NCBI GenBank assembly: GCA_035582835.1
Contig: JAYKAV010000112.1
Coordinates: forward strand, 3,352,102 to 3,416,101
Direction of reading: 5' to 3'
Source: Phoebastria nigripes
Taxonomy: Eukaryota > Chordata > Aves > Procellariiformes > Diomedeidae
Length of the DNA: 64,000 nt
The first letter of the stretch is position 1. Each line of letters begins with the position of its first letter. The notes below the pieces were generated by a model. The model was not told the origin of the DNA. It searched no databases and saw nothing but the letters and a program-made list of their open reading frames with translations. A program made the translations under genes and the position numbers. This document shows positions 13,014 to 24,262 of this stretch, piece by piece.

Positions 13014-13849
13014 CTTCAGCAACACACAGTTACAAGTTTAAACATTTGTCAAACTAAGGAGATATCTGGGGCAAGGGCTGTCACTGACTGTAAGTACCGC
13101 ACCCGTCATTTGTCACTACAGGCACGTCAGGGATCTTCAACCACAATTTTCACTTCAGAGCAAGCTTTTCTCTCACTGCTCATGAGTTTGCTGCCCAGCG
13201 GTCTGCTTCTAAATGTATCTTTGTCACAGGCTAAACGTAACATGCCTTTGTCCAGCCTTACAAATTCACTTGATGCCCAATTTATCACACACCTTTCCCT
13301 GTGCAGTGCAGGGAAACTGCAGGGNGATACAGTAGACAGCAAGTATCACAGTGTATAGGAGTGATCAAAAAGCACAAGCTGCCAAACAGCCTAAGTCCAA
13401 AGAATCCAAGCAATCATCGCCCTTCATAAATCTTTAAGCTCTTCCTTAAACATACATCAAGCATTCTCCTACTGACTACTGCCATGTATTATGGGATTAT
13501 CACTATGCATTTCTATGTTGGTTAAGCATTTTATCCAAATGCTAGGTACACACACAAACTCCAATCACTAAGAAGTGCCATATATTCAGTTCACATCACC
13601 TCTAAATCATACGTCTGGACACTTCTGTTTCTGTATCATAACCTTCCTACAATACCACCGTGTTACATGTAGACTTTCATTAGTCCTCTGATGGACTGCA
13701 GACATCCTGCTTGTTAGCTATCACCTAGCTAATATCAGTCACATTCCAAAGTTCCCCATGACTCCAGCAGCATAGCTTCAGCAATTACATTTCCCATTTT
13801 GCTAGTCTTCCTGACATATCCTGAAACACAGCTGTTTCAGACTCCTCAT
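13014..13849. other. Non-coding stretch, function unknown
   Basis: Somewhat richer in CpG between 13090 and 13330 than its surroundings. The plus strand is open from 12912 to 13358 (148 codons, starting from TTG) and the minus strand from 13342 to 13127, but neither peptide has a recognisable motif, and opposed open frames point to composition rather than coding. From about 13500 the sequence may belong to the downstream end of the old LINE that follows, but I cannot align it. Confidence 0.45.
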
Positions 13850-14060
13850 GCAACATCATTCCTTTGATCATCCCTGTAGCTTTTCTCTGCATCTGTTACA
13901 TACTGAGCTGAAGCTTCTTGGATATTGCAAGAAGTGTTGCACACTTATTCCAGATCAGGTCCCAGCCCAGATGCACCCAGCTGAGGTGCCCTCCCTCAAT
14001 TGGAAATACCTCTCCTGACACTTCCCTGGATCCCATCCATCACTTTCATGATGGTGTCAA
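13850..14060 (-). mobile_element. Ancient CR1-like LINE, 3' segment
   Basis: On the minus strand I recognise a decayed version of the conserved 3' part of sauropsid CR1/L3-type LINEs: the stretch meaning 'sided with a pre-fix of AGAGGTATTTCCA' near 14010-14030, then a segment resembling GAGACCTCATCTGGAATA, then CAGATGCAGAGAAAAGCTAC and ATGATCAAAGG near 13860-13895. These blocks appear in the same order as in the family. Divergence is high, so the copy is old and inactive. It is colinear with the reverse-transcriptase fragment at 14370-15010 and probably part of the same insertion. Confidence 0.7.
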
Positions 14061-14224
14061 ATTGACAGACTGGAGACAAATTTGAACCCACTTACCCTCA
14101 CATAGCCCTTTCTCCTTCAAAGTCTTCCATTGTTGAACTCCCTGTTCATAGGAAAAGTTGTTGCATTACTTCCTAAGCTGAGGCTGTAGCACCATCCAAT
14201 TTCAGGCATTCAGCACAGATGCCA

Positions 14225-14300
14225 GAGTCAGGTGCCTAGGCTCTGTTAACAGTCAAGAGAAAAAGGCAGGAGTTGGGTGCCTAATTAAAAATCTGCCTCT
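14225..14300. repeat. Ancient amniote repeat (GGTGCCTAA type)
   Basis: Contains CAGGTGCCTAGG, then GGAGTTGGGTGCCTAATT, then AAAAATCTGCC. This spacing is typical of a very old repeat, common in turtles, crocodilians and birds, that carries GGAGTTAGGTGCCTAA followed by AAAATCTGGGCC. I do not recall its formal name. It lies between the two pieces of the old LINE and so may have inserted into it. Confidence 0.5.
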
Positions 14301-14369
14301 TTCCACTGATTATATAAGAGCTTAGACTGCTAATTTTGACACCAAGGTGAAACTCAGTAAATGAATTCC

Positions 14370-15010
14370 TGCCAGTGTGTGGCCTGACACTTTGCTGTGT
14401 TGAATTCCATCCCTTTAGTATTACCTAATTGTACAATTAATTGTATAGTCATTCCATCTAAAACTGTGTACTGGAAATTAATGTCCTCCTCCCATCAGCA
14501 AGTTTCAACAGCCTGCTTTCAATACAACATGACAACAAAATCAACTCAACCAAAAAAAAAAAAAAAAAAAGCCTCAAGAAGACTAAACAAGTCAACTCCC
14601 AAAGAATAATTCATCTCATATATCTACCTCCTGTTGTCTCCCCTTGCGCCAGTTTTTTGCGTGAGTTTACAGTTCTTACACTAACCTAATCTTCCTCCAC
14701 CTTGAACAGTAATTTTGATGCTGCACCATGTTAAATGGTTCAGCAGAATCCAGAGAGACCAGATCTAGCACATTTTTTCTTTTTCTAGAAAACCTACTTT
14801 CTTATTAAAAAAAGATACTAGGTCAGTCTGACATGACCTATCTCAGCAAAACAGATCGTGTTTCATCCTCCTTCCACTCAACTCCTGTGTCTTTAATTAT
14901 TCATTCCTTCAAAAAATTTTCTAAGGTTTTTAAGGTCAAATTAACAAGCCTGAAGTTGCCTAGATCACATTTTCCATTTCCTTAGAGATATATATAATAT
15001 TCAGTAGTAT
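14370..15010 (-). mobile_element. Ancient CR1-like LINE, reverse-transcriptase part
   Basis: Read on the plus strand, this is the antisense of the reverse-transcriptase region of an old CR1/L3-type LINE. Matching blocks in the expected order are: a piece like TGTTGAATTCCATCC (about 14398), CACCATGTTAAATGG followed by AGACCAGATCTAGCACATTT (14725-14775), TACTAGGTCAGTCTGACATG (about 14817), and TTAACAAGCCTGAAGTTGCC followed by TAGATCAC (about 14941-14968). Frameshifts and stops are everywhere, so no protein is made. A 19-base poly-A lies inside it at 14552. Confidence 0.75.
14552..14570 (+). repeat. Poly-A run (A19)
   Basis: Nineteen A residues inside the decayed LINE. Since the LINE lies on the other strand and older CR1 elements do not end in poly-A, this is either a later slippage repeat or the tail of a small retroposed insertion. 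Confidence 0.75.
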
Positions 15011-15826
15011 CAAGTAATAAAAATCCTTTAAAAAAATCTTACTAACAGATCTATATTTTAATTACACATTAAAAAATGGTACCTTTAAGAATTTCCCAAT
15101 TTGGGAATTCCCAATACAGCAACTTAAAAAGTCACTCTGACAGCCAGAAAGTCTGATTGCTTTTAAAATATGAGAGATGCAATAACTGGATGATGCTTCT
15201 GAGATTACAAAAAGCTATGTGAAATGATGAGTAAAATACCAAAGACTTCCTGAAAGTTCCTGAGACTCCAAAATCAGAAGATATACAGCAAGATATTGCT
15301 AGGGCCCTTGTTTAACTTGATAGGAGAAATCCCAGTGCAAATGCTGGGATCTGTGTTACACAAGCCTCTTTAAGAGCTGCACAGTACCTTAAATTCCCAC
15401 CATTCAGTACAATTTCTTATATTCACAAACTGTTGAATATGTTCATGTAGACTTTCCAATTCGTTGGGTCACTCAAGCATGCTACATCTGGAAAAGTTTT
15501 TGTGCTGAGGCTTGATTTTCTTGGTAAAATTTAAATGCCTTTAAAAGGATAAATACGTTGTCCAGTTCAAGAAAACTGTTCAATAGGATGTAAGAACCTT
15601 TTTTCTTTTTTTCCTTTTCTTGTTCTTTTAGCACTTCCGTATCTCTATCAACTTGCCATACACATGCAAAAATTTGCAAAAAATACCTTAAAAGTACACG
15701 AAACATTCCCTTAGTCTGCAAATTTAAGCTCTTTTTTTGACCCAAATTGACATTTCTATGCCTTGAACTGAAAGCAACCATCTTGTTAAAAGGTGATATT
15801 TATGTATGTTGCCTCCTTCAGACAAA
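15011..15826. other. Non-coding stretch, no gene seen
   Basis: Very AT-rich at first. It contains a dyad at 15089-15110 and a T-rich tract near 15600-15625. A 99-codon minus-strand open frame at 15482-15781 includes low-complexity lysine and glutamate residues coded by the T-rich tract and shows no domain. Confidence 0.55.
15089..15110. repeat. Near-perfect 22-bp dyad
   Basis: GAATTTCCCAA and TTGGGAATTC face each other with one extra base. The core TTCCCAATTTGGGAA is symmetric. Similar half-sites are bound by several dimeric factors, but nothing shows that here. Confidence 0.4.
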
Positions 15827-16322
15827 TTGGGCCTGAATTTTAAGACACCTACTTACTGATTCATTCTTCAAATAGTCGAAGTGTGAGTTGTGCATCCTGG
15901 TGCTTTAGAAGCAGGTTTGTAGCTATCTGTACACGTCACACAATGTTCAAAATAGGCAGCCAGTCAAGATTCCTTCCAAATATCGTGGCTAAAAACTTCT
16001 ACTTGGGCTCTGCCTAAATTAACACCTATGGGGCACCTCAATAAATTCTGGTTCAGCAAGGCAACTCAGCTTAGGGACAGCACACGAGCACATGCGTAAC
16101 TATAAGCTTCAGTCCTACTGAAATGAGCAGAAAAGTTAAGATTTCTCCTGATGTAGACTTTAAGACTGACCTGACTTCCTCGGAGACCTCGGATCACTTA
16201 CAACTGCTCCTGACTTCAGCAAGGGCTGCAGGTGCTCAGTGTCTACAAAGGACTTATATTGAGATGTCCGAGTTCAGATTAAAGATACGTATTTGAAAAT
16301 TTGACCTCAGGTATTTAAAGCC
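15827..16322. repeat. Ancient amniote repeat cluster
   Basis: The block opens with TTGGGCCTGAATTTTAAGAC, continues with GAGCACATGCGTAACTATAA followed by CAGTCCTACTGAAATGAGCA (16084-16126), then CTGACTTCAGCAAGGGCTGC and AGGTGCTCAGTG (16208-16241), and closes with TTTGAAAATTTGACCTCAGG (16290-16312). These are decayed forms of phrases shared by a very old, abundant sauropsid repeat (CCATTGAAGTCAATGGGA, GCTGTGGGTGCTCAGCACCT, TTTGAAAATTTGGCCC). I do not recall the family name and the strand is uncertain. Confidence 0.55.
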
Positions 16323-19300
16323 CACCTGCCTTGCCCTCTCAAAAGTTACGAAAAATCATGCACTAAAGCTAAAAATAACTAGGAGCCTTTTCTGCTATTT
16401 ATTCTGCAGAGACTATCATGGTAGCAACGCCCCAGTCTGAGGCATACTACCACTGCAGATTTTTGTCTTTTATTACAGTGCTTCAAGCTCTTGTATTCCA
16501 CCTAGACCATACAGAGACTTGGCAAGTGTTTGTACTGCACACTCCAGATCTTTTGATGTATGGAGGTCTGGACTTGAGGACCTGCATGGTCACTTCCTAT
16601 CTTATCTTCCTAGCTATATGGCAAATACCACTGGAAGTAGGAAATGATCCATATGCAAAGTTTCCAAGAATGAAAGTAGTATGGTAGGCAGCTGATTTTG
16701 AGGGTTGGTTTAGATGAGTTGATTAAGTGTTAATCCTCTCAGTATGTTTTAATGAAACAATTATTCCTGAAATCCTCATAATGATTCTGTGCTAGTTCAT
16801 CTATGTATCTCCCAAGGATAATGCTGAGATCATTAACAATTAGGTACTGGACATTTTGTAATTTAAACACTGTAACAGCTTTATAATTAAAATGCAAACA
16901 CGGTAGTAAAATGAATATGTTACTGAATTGAATGTAAGCTTGGACAGGATAATGTTCCAAACACTGTAAATGCCTTGATGTTAAGAGTAGCATTTAATTC
17001 CAGAAAACCCGTAATTTATTTTTGTGCTTGCACAGAACATAATGTAGGTTAAATACTTGTAAAAAGAGACAGAAGTCATCATAGTAAAGAAACAAAGTAA
17101 TAACCCACAGATCATTGTAGTCTCCAGACACATAAAACATCTGAAATTCTGCTGCCTTCTCCTCCCTGACTCTGTGCCCTCTACAACCGTTCTCATTAGC
17201 TATGTATCATCATGTCCTCTTACCCTTCTTTCTGTCCTTCTCCCTGCATTCAGGCTCTACTCAACCTGATTATGCCTTCATTTAAGATATTATTCAAACT
17301 CCGTCCTTCATCTCTGTCTTCACTGCTAAAGTCATGCTTAACTCTGCAGACTACAATCAGCAGAGTCAGAAAAACACCTAATGGAATAGAGAACATTATT
17401 GAAAGGCCAAGTGCCTCACATTATGCAATAACTGCACACGTAGTTACTGCAATTATACATACCAATCCGGCATGGTGCACGCCATTGATTTAGCACTAAC
17501 AAGAAGATGATGAACGTGATGGTCTAAGAAACAGGATCACTGCACATTTAACACAGCCATGCATTCACACATGGGCTGCTCTGCATTTTAACATACTTTA
17601 CAAACTGGCAAGAAGGGAAAAGCAAGAGGGGAAGGAACAAACTAGCGAATGCTGGGTTTTGTTAAAAAACAAACTGTAAAAGCAGATAGTAAACTTGCAG
17701 TGAAAGCTAACAACAACAGTCATAAAGCAGCTTGCTGTGCTAATAACAATTACCTCTCCTTAGACAGTCAGTCACACACTTTGTCCATTTGTCACCTATA
17801 CCAGTATGTGCTTTATAGCAGGGCACGTTTTCTGGAGATGTCACCCAGAGAACTGACTGAAGAGAAAGCAGGGATTGCTACTCAAAAAGGGTGCCACTGG
17901 AGATAAACTCTGTTTTATAGACACACATTAAGGAGCCTCAATCAAAAAAGCTATGTGGAGCTTTACATATGCAACACTGAGTTTGACTCTTAATGAAGAA
18001 GCCACTAAATCCAAATCAGCTGAAAGAAAATATGCACTAAAATACCAAGCAAGCAGGCAAACAGAAGTGTGTGGCATTCTCTTTCCTTTCTTTCCTATTT
18101 TCTCTCCAGACCTAATCTAACACAAAGCTTCAAATGAGTAGTGGGATCTGTCTATACGGAGTTGATTGCACAGCCAGGGCCATATTTGAGAAACACTTAA
18201 TCAGGATGATATGCTGTCCCTGTAGCTGAGCCCCAAATGCTGATTTTTTTCCTCTATTGTTATGGATTTCTTCGAAAGTGTGGAGACAGACTCCACAGGG
18301 GAGAAGACATAGCTGTCTTGGGGAATAATGACAATTCTTCTTTAATTTCTTCAGCAAGAAGCAGCACTGAGCTGGATGGAGACGCAGGATTGCCCCAGGC
18401 ATATCTTTTCCAATGCAGACAATGATTAATAGAAGAAAGAAAGATGATATGAGTGACTAGTACTACTGCAATTCCTTTTAAGTCACAGTAAAGCCAGCTA
18501 CAGGGTCTGGCAACACTAATTTGCTGCTGGCAACTTCATCCCTGCCTTCTTGGGATCGAGAAAGATCTGTAAGTGCATGCCTGATTCCCAAGTTACTCTT
18601 CACTGAACGGTTCAAGATGGTGAAAGGAAAAAATTAGACATAAGCCCCTGGAGCAACCCATTGTGCACTGCATTCCATTCTGCCCCAGTTAAATAACCCA
18701 GTCCATGGTATCGACCGCTTGCTTTAATTCCAGAAGTAGGCACGATCATGGTAACATACCTCTCTAGACTTTTCAGTAATTGATCCTCAGCCTGCATTAA
18801 GACACACATCTGATACAAGAAAAGCAATGCTGCATGAGAAAGTGCATTTGCTGACTCTGTCTGCTTGATCTCACAAATGAGCTTGTTCTCCCTCAGCAGG
18901 AGTTGGGGAAAAACATCTCTGAGAAGTCACTATGGTTCACCACTGACTATTCCAACATTCATTCTTTGCTGAACTCTGAAAAGGGCACTGAGGGCACTAC
19001 ATCAGAGATGAGGAGACTGAGGGCTCCCCCTCAATTTCTGCACGATTACCCACATGACTGTGAGCATCACGTGACCTCTCGCTGCCTCCTATTCCCAGAC
19101 CAGCAAAACCTCCCGTGTCTACGAGAAGACTCATTTGATTGGCGTCTGCTTCATACTGCCTTGCGGTTAAGGCCATATCCCACACATCACCAGCATGTGT
19201 GCCACAACTTCTCTTATTCTCTGAAATCCCAGAAGCCACGTGCAGCTGGTGAGCCCGACATACAGCCCACCAACAGCTGCTCTGGCCCACAGGAAGCAAG

Positions 19301-19484
19301 AGGAGTCCTATTACTGAACTTTGCTTGGAAACGAGTGGGTAAGTCTTCTTGCAAGAGTATTCTGCTAACAGGAACCCCACCAGGACACCTGTGGGCTCTC
19401 AGGGCCTAGTAATGTGACCAGCAGCCTCTGCTCCCTGCCACATCACAGGACATAAAGCAGCTCTTTCACTGTGGAGAACTAAAT

Positions 19485-19506
19485 ACTTGACAAATGTTTG
19501 TCAAGT
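19485..19506. repeat. 22-bp inverted repeat, 10-bp arms
   Basis: ACTTGACAAA and TTTGTCAAGT are perfect reverse complements with only TG between them. It is among the cleanest compact dyads in the window. A dimer binding site or chance are both possible; no gene is adjacent. Confidence 0.6.
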
Positions 19507-21792
19507 GCCCAACAGGATTCAGTTCCCATCCTGAAGGATATTGCTCTATGCTACAGCAACATTCAATGACAACAAAGGCACATCTGCCTTCCTCCATCTC
19601 TGTTGACCCAGGGTGTTCAAGGGAGGAAAACTAAAGACCCACTAGTTTGTTCTTATGGTGGAAACAGGTGACATATATCAGCCTTTCAGCATAGGCTGTA
19701 CTTCAAATCTCACAAATTTCCAGAAGCACATCACTTGTTCAAAGATGAACAAATCACACTGTCACTAGCTAATGACCTATCTGAGCTTCTGTGGACAATG
19801 CACCCAATAACAGAAAACCTCTGGCCGATATAATGAATTACCCACAGAACAAAACATAGGGTAAGCATGCCACTGATACCAGAATGTAGGATCTTGTCAG
19901 CACTTCATTATTTCTGAGGCTGAAGTTCCTTTTGCTTTGCCTGCCTCTAATTTATTTCATCTTTGAACCTTTGCATTCAGTGTCCACAGATCATCACACA
20001 TTATAGCAGCAACCACTAAAACTATATTACCTTACTCTATCTTTCACAGATGAAATTTGGCATGTGCATCCAGTTCTTTTTTAATAAAGCCTGAAAGACA
20101 CAAAAAGGACAAACTGTTTCTGACTGAGTCGATCCAAATAAACAGGTTAGTAGTATAGGAAAAAAATTTTGGGGAAAGCAATAAATATAGGAACAATTAA
20201 AAAAAAATCACTAAAAACTCATAAAAAAATGCAGAGTGTTAACATTTTATAACATAGCTCCTTCACCATTTGAAACAGAATCTGGACTGTGGATCAGTTC
20301 TGAGGAAAGAGAACATAAGAATAAAGCCAAAAGAGAAATTTCAGAATCAGGTACTGTTACTGTAACATTTTAAGCTTAGGGACTGTGATGTATATCTCCC
20401 GTCTACTATATTAATGAAAATACAATGCATTTAACTGAAATGACTTTTCTATTAAGTCTGTAAAAGACTCAATGCAGTTACGGTATAAGAAGCTCAATAA
20501 AGTAGCTACTTTGTGTCACCAGCAACAATCCAGCTCTCCCAGCATAGTTTCTCAACTCGGCTACCTTGTCGCATCTGCTCATTCCAGCTGCAGTCAGTGT
20601 TGGGGTCACCACATGGCGCTGCCACTACTTCCCCAAGAAGATGCTCTGTGAAACAGAAATGCTAACAACTGAACCCAGGCCCCCAAGCAATTTTTACTGC
20701 CTGTAGGTTCAGACTGAATTCAGATGCCACTGGCAGAGAGATTCAAGAGTTCCATTTCTTGCTGCCAACACCCACAGCTCTTCCATTGTGACAAGGAACA
20801 TACTGTCCTTGGCCATACTAACATCATTCACCACACCTAAGCAATAGGCATCTTGATGGGGTTTTTCCCCTTCAAGAAGTATAATCAAGACATTTCCTAG
20901 CACATTTTATCCCATAAATCAATCAGTCCAGAATCCTTATTCAAGTTCATTGTCAAACAGGTACACAATCCACATGGCAGGAAAGTAAGGCAGTTAGACA
21001 TGAAGGTTAACTTTAACCTGAGAAAGCCACAGCCTTCCTAGGCTCCCTCTGTAGCCAGCCAAATTCAACATCTACACCGCTTAATCCACCAGCTATTGGG
21101 GTTAGCCCCTGAGCGAGGCCCTGAGGTGCAGGGGAGGCTCCCAGTCACAGGGCCCAGGGCTGCTTCTGTTCTGCCTAACACAGTTGTCACACAGTATCCT
21201 AACATTTCACCCATGGTCTCTTCTCAGCCCTCATTGTGATCTTAAGAAACAATCATTATTCTGTGAGGGTACTGTTCTGAATTTTCAGGTTTACAGCTTC
21301 CGAAATGATGCAAGAGCTGTGTTGCAACCCAACAGAACAGTGCTTTATAGCGGTAAACTAGGAGCAGGTGCCTCGCATCCTGACATGAGGGCAGCTGGGG
21401 TGTTGGATAGCGCAAAACCTGCCGGGATGGAGAGCGAGGTGAGGTACATAGACAAACCTGGCACAGTGCTGTCCATATGGGGAGCAGCCCATGGGGTGAA
21501 TTATCTCCACCAGCTCACTCACTCCAGAAGCAAATCCAGAAGTGAAGTAACACGCAATATAAAAAAGTGTCGGATCAGGATGAGGGAGCAAACTGGAGAG
21601 CGAAGTGTGGATGAATCTGATGGGAAATGGGCTGGGCTACAGGATAGTCCAAGACAGCAGCCAGTTGAATACTCTAGCTCACCTTCTCAGTCTTTTACCT
21701 TGAAGGCAAGAAGGAGACAGGCTTCCTCTAATGTGGTCCTACTGAAGTTACTATCTCCTGCTATAGCCCAGACATGACCACCTCAGATATAT

Positions 21793-21818
21793 CCTTTTTT
21801 TTTTTCTTCTTCTTTTTT
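21793..21818. repeat. T-rich tract
   Basis: Eleven T residues, then CTTCTTC, then six T. This might be the reversed tail of a minus-strand retroposed copy covering earlier positions, but I could not identify a parent gene. Confidence 0.7.
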
Positions 21819-22064
21819 ACTAATGACATGAAAATCCTGTCAGAATGAAAGAGAATTTACGTGAATCCATGCAGGCTAGCTGCATGACTGCCCCTTTGCA
21901 GCATCACAGCATCTTGCCGGCTGAGACATTACAGAAGAGCAGAAGCCAAACTCAGCAAAGCAACACTAGTGTGTTCAGCACACTCTGCTGAACGACTACT
22001 CCACTGCACATCTCTTTCCAAGAGGGAACCCATTGCTCAGCAAGAGGTAGTGGAATCTGACGTT

Positions 22065-22240
22065 ACAGAATAATTCAAGCTGGAAAGGATAGTCCAGCTT
22101 TTTGCTCCAAGCAGGGTCACCTCTCAGCTCAGACAAGGTTGCCCAGGGCTTTATCCAGTTGGGTCTTAAAAACCTCCAAGGACAGAAACTGTTCAACCTC
22201 TCCCGGCAAACTGTTCCACTGCTGGACTACCTGTTGTTAC
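22065..22240 (-). mobile_element. CR1 LINE 3'-end fragment
   Basis: The plus strand reads as the antisense of the CR1 3' end. It begins with CAGAATAATTCAAGCTGGAA, then GGTCACCTCTCAGCTCAGAC and AAGGTTGCCCAGGGCTTTAT, then CAACCTCTCCCGGCAAACTG and TTCCACTGC, matching phrase by phrase the familiar 'loss of coverage, lead words, few important' block of avian CR1 (TTGGAAGGGACC, AGGTTGCTCAAAGCCCCATC, GGGCAACCTGTTCCAGTGC). The copy is 5'-truncated as CR1 copies usually are and moderately diverged. The element's 3' end points to lower coordinates. Confidence 0.85.
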
Positions 22241-23017
22241 AGGTGCCACTGGAACCAGTAGTACAGTTATTTCACATTTCCAAAAGCGTTACAGAAGGAG
22301 AACAATAATTTATAAGCAATTGCTTACTGCACAACTGATGCACCACACAAATTGATCTTTCAGTTTCACACCTTCACCTGTCTATTTACACTCAGAATTA
22401 TAGAACAAAGACATTAACTGTGTACCTGGGAGTTAGCAAATAACTCTATGGATCAAATTTTTTATCTTAAGGCCAAAACAAAAGCTTTTCAACTAGTATG
22501 CTCTCCAGGACAAGAACAAGTATGATTTTTAACCTGAAATATTTGCCATTTTGCTACAACAGTGCATGTTAGAAATCTTTGACCATGGTACCACAAAACT
22601 GTGGCAAGGCAACAGGTTCCTCTGTGGAGAAGATACTTCTCTAGTAAAATATATAGATGGGGCAAATATATAAATATATACAGCAGGATTAAGAAAGCTA
22701 AAACTTTAATTCACAGAAAAATATACTGATCAGTTTAAGCAGTTTTACTGCTTAAAACATTAAATTCAGGGAAAATTCATACATAAAGCAAACAGTGTTT
22801 CAGATGCAGTAATTAAGATGCAATTCATCAGTTTACAGTGCTGTATGTAAATATTAGGAAAATCAAAACTATCAAAGAAGAACCAGGACTGAAGTAAAAG
22901 AAATAAGATGAAGTTAAAAAGCACTAAGACAAAACAACACACTACAGACTAACAAGAAGAACTTCCACTACAAATTGGGAGTTTATCAGTTGAGAAAAAC
23001 CAAGAAGAAGGAAGACC
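22241..23017. other. AT-rich spacer between two CR1 fragments
   Basis: No gene seen. It lies between the 5' ends of two CR1 fragments that point away from each other. It contains the 9-bp-arm hairpin at 22734 and AT-rich sequence with ATATATA runs near 22655-22680. Confidence 0.55.
22734..22756. repeat. Hairpin-forming inverted repeat
   Basis: TTTAAGCAG and CTGCTTAAA are perfect reverse complements separated by TTTTA, giving a 9-bp stem and 5-nt loop. Confidence 0.5.
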
Positions 23018-23493
23018 TCAGTGTCAGACAATGCAGCCACAAAAAGGGCAGATACTGTGTTAGGGTGTACCAGCCAATGTGCTCTTGTCACTACAAAAAG
23101 CAGCAATGAGACTGAGTCAGGAACACCGGCTACAACAAGTTAAACACTGCCCACCTCAGTCTGTAACGTGTAGAGAAAGGCTTATGAGGACAAGGGAGAG
23201 TCAGCCTCCCCAGAGCAGACCAAAAAACTGTTAAGCTCAGCAAAGCAGAGGCTGAGATGAGTTACAATTTGCTCTCCAGAAATACATGACAAGGGCTAAA
23301 CACCAGAGAGGTGAAAAAAGCGTTAAGATAAATAGGGTGTTAACAAAATAACTAACCTAACTGGAATAACAGCAACCCAGAAAGCTAGTTTAGCCAAGGA
23401 AAAACTGGGTTTCCATATAAAAGGAGCATTATGCCACTGTTAAGACTAGATTCAACAGCTCAGGAAACTCCATCCAGCCCTATGCTTCTATGC
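23018..23493 (+). mobile_element. CR1 LINE 3' fragment, older subfamily
   Basis: Sense-strand CR1 sequence in the expected order: CAGACAATGCAGCCACAAAA and TACTGTGTTAGGGTGTACCA (about 23025-23070), a piece like AGAAAGGCTTATGAGGA (about 23175), AGAAATACATGACAAGGGCT followed by AAACACCAGAGAGGTGAAAA (23278-23318), then AACTGGAATAACAGC (about 23360), and the terminal phrase CCATCCAGCCCTATGCTTCT ending at 23493. The end corresponds to the CR1 terminus (CCAGCCCTATGATTCTATG). Divergence is high, so this is an old copy, 5'-truncated and without coding capacity. Confidence 0.8.
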
Positions 23494-24175
23494 ACTCATC
23501 AGCAAAGCATCTAAAATCTCTTACGAAATTATACCTCTTCACAGAAGTGGCCTATAAGGTAGCTCAAGTTTTCTTCTCTTTTCATTGTCCAAGGTGAAGG
23601 CAGAACAAACTTGAAGTTCACCTCTATGACTGTCAGTTCAGATGAGAAGTTACAAAGCATTTTACTTACTCTGGCTTTTGGAGAGTTCCTCAATGAGGAC
23701 AGACATCTGACATTATGTGGAGCTCTTCAGGGTTAAATGTGATATGCAATAATTTTTGGCAAAGTCATTCACTATTTTAAATCATTTTTATTTTGGTAAA
23801 TTCAGTGCAGGCACACAAAGTTCCAATTTGGTATCCTTTATAACTTCAGTTGTATTTATTTAGTATAGCTATTTTTTCTTTTTCCATTCTAAAAGCAGGG
23901 CACGTACTGTGAAAGCTCCTAGACACCAAGAAAGCTAATCACAAAGCAAGTCACAGCCAGCCACAGTCACAACATCAAGGGCTGATACAATGGACCTGCT
24001 ACATTATAACCATGTAATATACTGTACCACCATTCACCTTCAGGACATTTAATATAAATACTTAAACCTGGTCAGTCATTAGTCATTTCACTTAAAATGA
24101 AGAAATGAAAATGGCAGAGATGATAAAGGAATCTAAAAATCCTATTTACAATACTATGACAAAAAATGACTAGTT
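23494..24175. other. Non-coding stretch, no gene seen
   Basis: AT-rich sequence following the CR1 3' end. No exon, RNA gene or clear repeat. Confidence 0.55.
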
Positions 24176-24262
24176 CTGTGGCCACAGCCAAATCCCTTTC
24201 ATCTCTGTGGCTGAGCTCACACATCTGCAAAATAGAGACAATGCAACCTAGTAACTACATCA
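24176..24262 (+). mobile_element. MIR-like SINE relic
   Basis: The segment reads GTGGCCACAGCCAAATCCC, then CATCTCTGTGGCTGAGC, then CACATCTGCAAAATAGAGAC followed by AATGCAACCTAGTA. It follows the MIR core order (TGACCTTGGGCAAGTCAC, CTCTGTGCCTCAGTTTCC, TCATCTGTAAAATGGGGATAA, then ACCTA). MIR is an ancient tRNA-derived SINE shared by amniotes, and decayed copies survive in birds. Divergence is large, so the call is moderate. Confidence 0.55.

Larger units (their letters stand above)
16323..22064. other. Non-coding stretch, no gene seen
   Basis: About 5.7 kb without a supportable gene. Two long frames were examined. The one at 18903-19409 (168 codons, starting from TTG) ends near a donor-like GGTAAGTC at 19336 but is opposed by a 127-codon minus frame. 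The one at 21184-21777 (197 codons) also starts from TTG and has its first ATG only far inside. Neither shows a domain. A T-rich tract lies at 21793-21818 and a strong dyad at 19485. Confidence 0.5.

Noticed and set aside
12912..13358. 148-codon plus-strand frame with a GTAAGTACC donor at about 13092
   Set aside because: No domain, a minus-strand frame is equally open, and donor-like sites are present on both strands, so the plus reading is not favoured.
18903..19409. 168-codon frame with a donor-like GGTAAGTC at 19336
   Set aside because: TTG start, opposing 127-codon frame, no domain. A donor-like hexamer is expected by chance in 64 kb.
21184..21777. 197-codon open frame
   Set aside because: It begins with TTG, its first ATG is far inside, and the peptide has no recognisable motif; no splice or promoter context supports it.
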